The position numbers were made by a program, and so were the translations under genes. Shown in pieces: positions 21,676 through 32,500 of a stretch of 64,000 nt of DNA (its first letter is position 1; each line of letters begins with the position of its first letter). Below the pieces are notes generated by a model. It saw nothing but the letters and a program-made list of their open reading frames with translations, made no database searches and had not been told where the DNA came from. Source of the DNA: Urophycis tenuis (Eukaryota; Chordata; Actinopteri; Gadiformes; Phycidae); the NCBI GenBank assembly GCA_036785325.1, contig JAXIVH010000010.1, forward strand, positions 8,445,097 through 8,509,096. The letters run 5' to 3'.

Positions 21676-22319
21676 CAGTACGTTTACATGCAGCAAGAAA
21701 TTCGAATTTCTGATCGGATCAGATAATGACATGCGTAAGACCGGATCACTTGTCCGAGTATACATGCCGTTCAGAGAAACGGATTAACAGCCGGAGCATG
21801 GCTGACTCCGGACGCTATGTGGCGTTGCGCATGTGCAGAATGGCGTTGCGCATGCGCAGAATGCAAAATCCGATTCAGATCCGATTGCTGAGTATACATG
21901 CCGTTAAAAGTCAGACTATGAACGAATTATCTAGCAGTACGTTTACATGCAGCAAGAAATTCGAATTTCTGATCGGATCAGATAATGACATGCGTAAGAC
22001 CGGATCACTTGTCCGAGTATACATGCCGTTCAGAGAAACGGATTAACAGCCGGAGCATGGCTGACTCGGGACGCTATGTGGCACTGCGCATGCGCAGAAT
22101 GGCGCTGCGCATGCGCAGAATGCAAAATCCGATTCAGATCCGATTGCTGAGTATACATGCCATTAAAAGTCCGACTATGAACGAATTATCTAGGTGTTGT
22201 TATCCGATTTTGAGATGTCTGAAGTAGGTCGGATTAAGGTGTTTACATGCACTTTAAAAGTCTGAACGATGTCTTATACGATTAGAAATTCGAATTTCTT
22301 GCTGCATGTAAACGTACTG
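21676..22319. mobile_element. MITE with 36-bp terminal inverted repeats, 5' part tandemly duplicated
   Basis: Both outer ends read CAGTACGTTTACATGCAGCA continuing AGAAATTCGAATTTCT, with 36 matching bases in inverted orientation. The first 259 bases (21676-21934) are repeated at 21935-22193 before the right half. A complete single element would be 21935-22319 (385 bp). AGT flanks both ends (21673-21675 and 22320-22322), possibly a 3-bp target duplication. No protein is encoded. Confidence 0.85.
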
Positions 22320-22551
22320 AGTGAAATTCTGGCAACCACAGCTGCCAGTATTTTACCATAAATTTCACAGATTCTTTTTTTACAGTGAGGTTGAGAAGAA
22401 GTGGTTACAACTGGTTTTACACAAGATCATGAGAGCATGCAAAACATATTTTGCAAGTTAAATATCTAAATATTTTGACATACTTGGCTTTTATCTGTGA
22501 TATCAATAGGTTGTTTGAGACTGGCATCCCCCTCATGGTAATTGTTGATAG

Positions 22552-23490
22552 TTATTTCATAGCTGTATTTCTCTTTAAACAGAACATTTTAATTATACAT
22601 TTTTTTATCTCTTGTAACTTGATACCATACATAAGAGGGTTCACAATTGGGGGAATCACAACAAATTCAAGTGAAATAACTATTGCTGTAAGTGGACTCA
22701 CGTCTTCGATATTAATCCGACTCAGGACAACGTCACAAAATATTGAGACAGCAAAATTAGCAAAAGTAACGATATGTGGGAAGCAGCTCTGTAAGACTTT
22801 GACCCTAAACTCTGAGGTGCCTTTTCTACAAATAAGTAAAATGCGCAAGTAAGTATACAAAACAAAAGATGATGGCACAAACATAGCAGCCGAAAGAAAA
22901 AGTCCAAACAGGTTATTGATAAAAGTGTTCACACACGACAGCTTTACAACAGGCCAGTTTGCACAGAACACCTTTGGTATTTTATTACCACAAAGGGGAA
23001 GTGTGAAAGACAGGCCAGCAGCAGGTGCCAGGGCACACGTAGGGTAGATGTATGCTGCGGCTACAATCGTAAACACCTTTTTGGCTGTCATCTTGTTGTG
23101 GTAATGCAAGGGGTGACACACGGCCGCATACCTGTCATATGCTATTGCACTCATGACGGTCAATTCATAGTTTGCATACGTATAGATGACCCAAATCTGA
23201 GTGAAACAAGTTGGACGGGAAATGGTGTGAGTGTCAGACAGAAGGTCTATCAGGAACCTGGGGAAGAAGCCAGCAGATCCATACAGAGAATTGACGGAGA
23301 GACACACAATCAAAATGTACATGGGCTGATGCAGTGACCTCTCTCGTGAGATTACCAGTATGATGATGACATTGGCCGATACGATAACGGCATAGAGAAG
23401 GAGACTTAACACGAGCGCTGGGTAGCGGTAGTGTCCAATGTTTCCAAAAGCAGTGAGGTTAAAATAAAGTGGATGTGAACCATTTTCCAT
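22552..23490 (-). CDS. Odorant receptor (teleost OR family, class A GPCR)
   Basis: This is an intact single-exon gene of 312 codons, the usual length for a fish odorant receptor. The N-terminus has N-glycosylation sequons at residues 3 (NGS) and 11 (NLT). TM1 carries the conserved Asn at residue 40, followed by LHQPMY at 53-58 in the first loop and a conserved Cys at 95. The OR signature AYDRYAAVCHPLHY lies at 117-130 at the end of TM3. TM7 ends PPIVNPLMYGIK near residue 290, and the tail is short and basic. It would sit in olfactory sensory neuron cilia and couple to the olfactory G protein. The ligand cannot be told from sequence. The start is the first Met and gives normal spacing to TM1. 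It is the only intact gene in the surrounding block of mobile elements, with no second OR in the window. Confidence 0.95.
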   Translation of the reverse strand: MENGSHPLYFNLTAFGNIGHYRYPALVLSLLLYAVIVSANVIIILVISRERSLHQPMYILIVCLSVNSLYGSAGFFPRFLIDLLSDTHTISRPTCFTQIWVIYTYANYELTVMSAIAYDRYAAVCHPLHYHNKMTAKKVFTIVAAAYIYPTCALAPAAGLSFTLPLCGNKIPKVFCANWPVVKLSCVNTFINNLFGLFLSAAMFVPSSFVLYTYLRILLICRKGTSEFRVKVLQSCFPHIVTFANFAVSIFCDVVLSRINIEDVSPLTAIVISLEFVVIPPIVNPLMYGIKLQEIKKCIIKMFCLKRNTAMK

Positions 23491-23864
23491 TGGACCAACC
23501 GATGGACCAAGATTTCTTCAGGGGAAGAAAATGTTCCTCACAAATGTTCCTCAAATGGGCTCCTCACATGTTTTGTGTGAAGTTCCTTCACACACTTCTT
23601 TTGTCAGACGATATTATTACGGTTACCTGTGAAAAGAACTATAATTCCAACTGATTAAAACTACAAAATGACTTGTGTATCATAGCTCCACAATTATTCA
23701 AACATGACAGGGAAGTCACGTTGGAAAGGAAAGGAATATCCTAATGTTGATTGGCTTTAGTCAGATTGTACGTGAATGCATTTACATACCTTTTATGGTT
23801 ATGGTCTTCGTGTGGACAACGGAGAGTCTCTATTGTGTTTGTTGAAGCCGAACTACAGTACCAC

Positions 23865-24662
23865 TTTATAAGAGCTTCCCTATGCCTCATGGCCGACTTT
23901 GTAGGCCATGGTTGATGTCATCAGCGTCATCACACTCTTGGGAATATTTGATGTTCACCTTTACATTTACATTTCACATCAGTAATTCTACAACCAATTG
24001 CATGGACTTATTCTACTTTGAAATGCAAGTGTTTCAGCTCGAAGTCAAACACTGATTATTTTTATCACCTTGTTATCCCCATCCCCATGGCCCCTCATAA
24101 AATAATCACAGTTTGCTGGTCTCTTCAGCTTATAATGTGCCTGTTTATCGCGTATGCATAGATGGTTTGAATCTACAAATCATTGTTAAGCCTCTTTCAC
24201 ACATAGTTCCCAGTAAATAACAGAGATAACCTTTCAGGCACATTGAGAGATTGTCACTATTCAAACAGGTATGTTTTGAAAAACAACTATATGGACCTAA
24301 AAACAAAAATGTTCTTACTACGTTGTGGGTGAGTCCACAAAAAACGTTCACCCTAAAAATGGTGCTACAGGCCAAAAAAAACACTGCACACCCACTCTAC
24401 ATACCTCAAACTCTGGAGAGGTTATTGATTCCCAAAGCACCTTTCCTTTGACAAAGACCTTGTTATTGATGTATGGTATTGGAGACTGGGCACTTCAGCC
24501 AGCCATGGTGTCTGTGTTGTCTGTGTTTTCCCCTGGGCTCCAGTGTACACAGTGGCACACTGTTAAGGGAATCGTCACATTTAGCACTAATTATAACCTG
24601 GTGGTCACTGCCCTAATGAGGTGACAAAAACCTTAACCAATACACCAACAGGTCACTTCAAT
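23865..24662. repeat. Dispersed ~790-bp repeat A, copy 2
   Basis: This is the same-orientation partner of 1-760, beginning about 370 bases upstream (5') of the odorant receptor's start. Main differences are short indels (e.g. around 24300 and 24495). Confidence 0.9.
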
Positions 24663-24865
24663 AACAGTAACTTACATTTTGGGTGCATTCTTTATTCTTT
24701 ATGAAAAGAAAGGGTAGAAAAAATAGGTTCATAGGAGGCTTGTCAAAAAGAAGTTTCATTGGTTTGTTTTTAAAAATATCAATCGATCTTGTGCTTTGTA
24801 TCCCTGGGGGGGAGCATTCCTCAGAGCCGGCCGGTCAAGTCGCGTGGCGTTGGCCCTGAAGGTCT

Positions 24866-24901
<36 letters not shown>

Positions 24902-25547
24902 AGTAGTCCCCTGAATTGGAGGAACAGAGATTCCTGGCTGGGTTTGATTTTACTTTTGTCCAAAGAAGTATATACAGTACACCCATCCAAACTCTTACTT
25001 ACTCAGTTTATGTGTAAGTAATGTGGAGTAGACTGCCCCAGAGCCGCGTGGACCTAGGGGTTGTAGCTGCAGCACTCTAATGAATACCCCCGGGGATTGA
25101 GGGAAAGGAGTGCCAAGAGGAAACATGTATGCAAAACAAGCTGTATTAGTGGTCAACATTTCATCCACTCTCTTGGCGAGTAATTAAACACTCTCATGAG
25201 AAACTCGGAGAAGGACACCGCACATCAAAACAATTTCTACATGGTCCCCAGTGTTATGATGAAAAGCTGAGAGAATAAACTTGACAACAGTTGACATGGC
25301 ATGGTTTAATATTAACATTAAATACGTGATCTGCCTGCCTTTACTTGCAGTTGAAATATTTTTTAGTAAGACTGTGAATCAGAAATAGCTTTATTGCCAT
25401 ACACATTTCCCGGTATGTTGGGGTGGGTATAAAGGTACAAAACAAACAGAAACAAAACAAAACTGTAAATGGTTATGAATAACGAATTTTCCAATACCTT
25501 ACAATTACGAATAAAAAATTCAATATACAATGTAAAAATCTATGATA

Positions 25548-25654
<107 letters not shown>

Positions 25655-26119
25655 CTTAGTTGAAAATGCTTTATAACACATTTGACTACTTAAAATTGCA
25701 TTGAACAGCTGCTGAATGAAGCCCTGTGTTTCCGTTTCTAGAGCTGAGTCAGCTGACACCGAGCTGAGCTACACATGGAGCCTTTCGTATGTTTCATTTT
25801 GTTTTTCAAAAATGTGAGACTTTGTGTGCTTTGCTCCTTTCTGATTGACATTCTGACATTCTGATTCTGTTGCTTGTTTGTGTTATGCTGCAAATATAAG
25901 GCAACATTTCAACATATCCCTCCATATGCTGCAGCAAAAATCATTCACCAAAAAAGTTTTTTTGTTGAATGATTCAACAACAAGTATACTTTTTTCCTCC
26001 ACCCTCAATACACGTGTGTATTACTGTCTCTGTGTTTTTAAGACTCAACCTGTAGGTTTAAGAGTAGTGTTCTACTAAGCATCAGATTAACAACAAAGGC
26101 TGGAAAGTTTGTTGAGATT

Positions 26120-26205
26120 ATTAGTGTTAATAACTAGTGTTAACTAGTTATTAACTAGTGTTAATAACTAGTTAATAACTAATTAGTGTAAATAACTATT
26201 GTTAT
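26120..26205. repeat. Imperfect palindromic tandem repeat
   Basis: 'gttaataactagt' and 'ttaactagttattaactagt' alternate, giving several overlapping inverted repeats. Confidence 0.85.
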
Positions 26206-27301
26206 TCTGTGGATTTTTTCTTTTTATTATTAGTGCACGGGGCAAACGCACCGAGCACTGGCCCTACAGCAAAGCTGTGGAGCCAGTCCTGTGGATTTTT
26301 TCTTCTTCTTATTATTCCTCTTCCGGATGGATTTTGATTCGCTACAAATGATATATCAAAATGTGCGTCTTCATCGGGATAGGTGTGCTTCAATACAAAT
26401 TAAAATAATATTAATTTTTCATGACGTTATTTGCAAAAAACTGTGAATATTTTCCCATGAATGGGAGGAGGTAAAAAAATAAAGACTTTTGGTGCTGCCT
26501 ACTGCTGTCTGCTGCTCCTGCATACTTTCACCTAGAGACTCCATTTCAACTTTAAACAGTAGACACAAGTCTTGTGTATTTGATGTATATTTCCATGTTT
26601 TGATAGGTCATATACTTTTTGATCAATCACTGTTCAATGACCATGATCATTTTTGGAGAAATTATGAGATTACAATGGGTGTGTATTGCGTGCCCTTATT
26701 AGGGTTAGAGTGTAGCTAGAAGTGGAGAGAGACCCAGAAAAATAAAATAAAAATCTCTCTCCACGCTGCTCCTGGCCACAGTTTACAATGTACACACGTG
26801 ATTTTTTCCAACTTTGTAGACATACGTGTTCTGTCTCTCACAATGTGTTTAAAAAATCGGAGAGATTTACAGAATCCGAATTAGCAGCCTCTAAGTGCGG
26901 CCAGTCGGTGTCTTCTCCTCATTGACTCCAATACAAATATTTTCAGAGAAAAGCAGAACGGACCCCTGTTTTAAACTTGCGAGTGTCTCCGAAATATTTA
27001 CTCTAGAAACATTGTAGAAACACCAAATCGTTCGGGAAGTCCTTACGGCGATGATGGTCTTGCTTTTTTTCTGATAGGAGCTATCGTTTTGTCAGAATAA
27101 GCCCAAATGTGAGACCAGTGCCGAGGCAGAACATGGCTTTGTTATGGGTTCGTTACTGGTAGTCCGTACCATGACATTGCAAACTCCAGGGGGGGCCTGG
27201 TGTTCTAATGGTTTGGCCCAGCTGAAAAGCGGGAAGTGCTGTGTTGTGTTTTCCTCGCGTGCTTGCGTGTGTGGGTGAGTGACCTGTATCGATCGCGCGC
27301 A

Positions 27302-27303
<2 letters not shown>

Positions 27304-27381
<78 letters not shown>
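27304..27381. repeat. (CA)n microsatellite
   Basis: About 37 uninterrupted CA units. Confidence 0.98.
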
Positions 27382-27383
<2 letters not shown>

Positions 27384-27443
27384 GCGATGTCTTGCTCTCG
27401 CACAGAGCTCTAATACTTTTCATTGGATACTGCGATTCAGATA

Positions 27444-27611
27444 GGTGCAGTTCAGCCGTGTCTACCTGCTGAATGTAACCGCTGTGAAACTATCGGGAAA
27501 TAACGATTCATTTCGCTGATTAACGGCGGTGCAGTTCAGCCGTGTCTACCTGCTGAATGTAACCGCTGTGAAACTATCGGGAAATAACGATTCATTTCTC
27601 TGATTAACGGC
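27444..27611. repeat. 84-bp tandem duplication
   Basis: Two units starting 'ggtgcagttcagccgtgtct' differ at one or two positions. They begin at 27444 and 27528. Confidence 0.95.
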
Positions 27612-29215
27612 TTTATCGAGACCGGCGCTCGCTCTCTGTTATTGTACGTCTCTCTACCAAAGTGCTCTATCTCTCTCCGTCTCTCTCTCGTCATCGGACA
27701 CAAATCAAATTAAATGTGAATGTAAAGTAAACCTAACACTAACCCTAACCTCAACGTCTCTGTAGACATTGCGCGTGCTTGCGTGTGTGGGTGCTTGCAA
27801 AACTGTCATTTTAATTCATAACATTGAGTGACACACACACACACACACACACGTCCCGACCGCAGCAGTTGATCAGTGATGGGCAGTGAGATCTGTCTGT
27901 CTTGTCGTTGATAAATAAACTGTGAGATATCGAGTCTCCGTTGCCATGGTTACCATCTAGCTTCTCTCTCGTCATCGGACACAAATCAAATTAAATGTTG
28001 TTTCTATTTTGTGTAAATTAGGTTAATGCTTTTGTGTTTTTTTGTATTATCAGTTCAACTTGTTGTACTTGCCTGAGGAAATCGTGGATATTGTAACGTG
28101 TTGGGGGAGTGTTTCCCAGAATGCATTGCGACATTCTGGCATTCTGTGTCATTACATTTTATTGCTATTAGATAGGGTTTGGAGGCGAATGTTCAGGACA
28201 TGTTGGGTTGCATTTCACTGTTTCATTACGTTCACTTTGTTGACTGTTGTTTTTGGGATGAGTCAGGGAGCACCATTACTCAACGCACTATGGCATCTTG
28301 CCATACCACTACCACTCCGCTCGTGACCGTGTGAAAAGTCTGCTTGAGACCCTGTCATACGAAAGCGACTTGTAAGAGTAGAGTTCATCTCTCTTTGTTG
28401 AGCTTGACGTAACTCAGACTGCATTTACTGACACCGGTGCGAGTCCCACACGGGGGATTCTTTCATAAAAAGTGGTGGGTACAAAATGACTCATGACGAA
28501 AACTGGTAGGTACGTGTCCCCACCGTCCCCACCGTATTCTACGCGCCTGGGTAAGATGATACATTTATAACAATAAATACAAATGGCTGACCCAGAAAGT
28601 GTTCTCTGTTCAGGCCTAACACACCAAGGTCCTCTTACATTGCCTGAAGCAACCTAAAAGTGTGTAAAAGTTAAAGCATTTTTGCAAAGTTACATTTATT
28701 TGACATTTATTTTAACACTGCACATTGTTATTCATCACTTATCTATCTTTATTCTATTGGTTTAAATTTAACCATGAACGGAATAATCTGTTCTGTGTTT
28801 TCCTCAAAGGAGTCTGGCCTATTATTTGATGAAAATGTGATTCAAAGCAAGTATTGCTTCTTGTCACGCGTGAACATCCAGTAGCGGCACCTGAGTTGAC
28901 CAGTAGGTGGTGCAAAAGGAGCGGATTTATGTCTGCATCGGCAGGCTGTGAGCTTGATTGATTTGGACATTTGTCCAAATCATGTAGTTCTTGCCTCTGT
29001 CCATGCATTGAAATGTACCTGTCATGCATTGAAATGTACGTGTCATTTCAGGGGTATGAGGACCAAGCTGTTTGATCAAACATTTTTCTCTGAGAGGAAG
29101 TCGATGAGAGCAGACCTTCAACACAGTTTGCCACCTCCCCCATCTAGGCCCCATTGGTGTTGTTGTTAGAGAGAGAAAGAGGGAGTTAGAGGGTGAGGGC
29201 CAATGAGCATGTGAG
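27612..29215. other. Intergenic, no gene seen
   Basis: 'cgtcatcggacacaaatcaa' followed by 'attaaatgt' occurs at both about 27690 and 27971. Short CA runs lie near 27832. The rest is unassigned. Confidence 0.5.
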
Positions 29216-29346
<131 letters not shown>

Positions 29347-29431
29347 AGATTCTTAATGTTTGGTTTGGTTGAAAGTGCACTCTCTTACCTCTACCAGACA
29401 GTGAAGTATTACCTGAGGAGGAGATCAAGCG

Positions 29432-29542
29432 ATGACTCACCGGCTGTTTGAGGACAAGCAGCATGCGGCGGCGTACCTGAAGTTCAGGGTCTCGCCCTCG
29501 GATCATCTCATACAGAAGGTGGTTGACTTTGTGGAGAAGCAG
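29432..29542 (+). CDS. Methyltransferase exon 1
   Basis: Begins ATG; encodes MTHRLFEDKQHAAAYLKFRV and 17 more residues; donor gtaggt; ends in phase 0. The LFEDKQHAAAY start is the family's usual N-terminus, which fixes the start codon. Confidence 0.93.
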
Positions 29543-32500
29543 GTAGGTGGGATGTGGAACATGACTAAGGGGTCAACATTTGCTGTACGACATGCATTGC
29601 ATTATGCACTCGAGATGGGAATTGTAACAAGTTGTATGTTGCTTGTTGCTAACACAATTTAAATACATTTTTGGTAACTTTTGCAAACAATTAAATGCAT
29701 TGTTAATTGTTTGATTGTGATAGGTAGATGGAGACAATAATAATAATAACAACAACAACAACAACAACAACAATAATAATAATGCTTTTCAAGACACCCA
29801 AAGTGTTTCACATACATCAGCCCTAATCCACTACCAGTGTGTGCAAAAAATAGGTAATTTCTAACATTCTTTCTAACAACATTTCTAAAGCTAATGTATA
29901 GGACCTTTGGCATACATTTGGCAAGCAGAATTGTGTTCATGATTCCCTCTGCATAGAGAACCCTGCACACTATGCCTTTAAGAATGCTGTGTTTAAAGGT
30001 GAAATGAACTGATTAACATGCATGGCTGGGTTTCCTCTGTTTTCTTCTCAGAAAGGGCACCCCTTTGATTTGGCTCTGGATGTGGGGTGTGGCTCAGGCC
30101 AGGGCACCGTTCTATTGGCCAAGCACTTTGTGTCTGTGGTTGCGACAGACATTAGCCCCGCCCAGATAGAAATGGCTGAGGCACATGCTAGCATGCCTAA
30201 TGTAACCTACAAGTAAGTTGAAACAAATTTCAACTTTGCTTGTCATTTCTTTTTTTTTTTCAATCACACAATCATGACATAAGAATATTTAACGTGTTAA
30301 CATATTTCTAAAAAAAGGTGCTTTACTTTACTTCCTCGTTTTAAAAATGAAAATGTAGAGTAGCGAGTGAATAACACAATTTTGAAGATATGTTTTACAC
30401 GTAAAAAATGTAAATACATCACAAAGAAACAAATCATTCTCAATGGAAGTGACCCGGAGGTGACCTGCGGGAGATGTTCACACAAAGGACGCACATATGA
30501 AGAAAAGCATCAAACGCTGACCCCGTAACCCTCCCCACCCCCGCTCTATCTAGGGTGAGCGGGGCCGAGGAGCTGCCGATGGCCACCGGCACGGTGGATC
30601 TGGTGACCGCCATGTCCGCCTTCCACTGGTTCGACCGACCGCGCTTCCTCCAGGAGGCCCACAGGGTCCTAAAGCCCCGCGGCTGCCTGGCCCTGCTCAA
30701 CTACACCCTGAACATGGAGCTGAGCCGGGCGGGCTGCAGCTCGGACACCCTGAACGGCATCTGCAAAGAGGTGAACGCAGCAGAGACAGTCGAGTGTAGT
30801 TCTTTTCCCAGCTGTCGGTCGGACCCAGGGGCGAGCACCAAATTCTGGGCCCTACATACAAGAAGTCCTGATGCCCCCCCCCAAGCGCCATACCCCAACA
30901 TTGGCTATATCACAAAGCTTACCATTATTTACTTACTTACTGACTTAACCATAATTCAATAGGCTACTTAAGATACTGTATAAGTTAACAGAACCACACA
31001 AGACTGTATTTACGTTATATTTCCAGAGAGAACAAGAATGGGACATATTTTTCAATTCAATACTCATAAGGCATAAAACAAAGCTTAATATGTCATACTT
31101 CCTACTACACATTGCCAAAAAAAATATATCCATAAAAGGTAACCAAACAAAACATGACTTCCTGTAAAGATAAAAAAGGCAAAAAGAAACTTGCTCAAAT
31201 ATTCCAAAAACAAAAATAGATTCCAGTTTTAACATAATACAGAAGTTTACACTGCAGAAAATGCCCACTGATGGGTCTTCTTGCTGACAAAATCACTGAT
31301 GAGGTCCTTAAAGTCCAATGAACAAGACTGTTTCAAGATTTCTACAAGATTTCTCCAAACATGCTTTATGCTGTAGCTGTAGCTGTGTGGCATTAAAATT
31401 AGATTAGATTAGATTCAACTTTATTGTCATTGTGCAGAGTACAAGTACAGGGACAACGAAATGCAGTTGGCGTTCTAACCAGAAGTGCAAATGAGCGATA
31501 AAGGTGCAGGTTGAGATGCAGAATAAGGTGTGGAGCGCAAAATTGAAAAACATGAAAAGTGGCAGCAGTTATTAAAGTGGCAGTAGTTATTAAAGTGACG
31601 GTGAACAGTAAACAGTGCAAGTGGAGGCAATGATTGTTGAGGTAGTAACGGTGCAAGTGGAGGTAGTGATCGTCGAGGCAGTAAACGGTTAACTAACAGT
31701 AGCAGAAACGTAGCAGCAGAAATGTAAACAATGTACAAGTAGTGCAAGAGATAATAATATAATACAAGAAAGTGTACAGGTGGTGCAATAGTGCGCTATT
31801 AAGCAATTAAGGAGCTGAAGAGGTGACAGGTTATGAGTTAATGTGGCTTCATATATCATTTTTAGGTGCAAAACTTCATTCTCCAATGCAGCCGTAGGAT
31901 CGTTATGACATGTTCTTGTCAGAGTCCAGCATGATACTTTTATTTGTTCTTTTGGCACATCAGCAAACTTCAGAATAGCTGCAAAAGTTTCATATATGCT
32001 GGCTAGGGTCTAGAGTTCTGGTTTCTGAATGTATTGCATTTCATCCTCTAGTGCTCTAATGTTTGCTGCCTGAATATCCAGGGATATATTACCTGACTGA
32101 AGAATCGGGTTGCAATGGTCGATTGACTATAGCACTTAAACCCACACAATAAGCAAAATCACTGCATCAATGGTGTGGACATAGGTTTTTAAAAGTTTTG
32201 CCTCCGATTTGGCATCACTTGTCAGATTGCATGTGTTAACAACATTCCAGTGCAACCAGAATAGAGGGCAAACGAGTTGCCATGGCTTTTACAGCGGCAA
32301 TTTTGGCACTCCACCTATAGTGTCCTAGAGACGTTGAAATGAGCATCCAGTTTCATGCTTGAGAATTGCCTCTGAAAGTTTTTCCATTTGAAATAGCACT
32401 GTTTATAGGGCATGCCTGTCTCATGCTCTGGTAATTTTTTGTACATGTTGTGCCATTTAATGTGCACTAATTTATATCCATCCTTGCTGTTCAGGGCACT

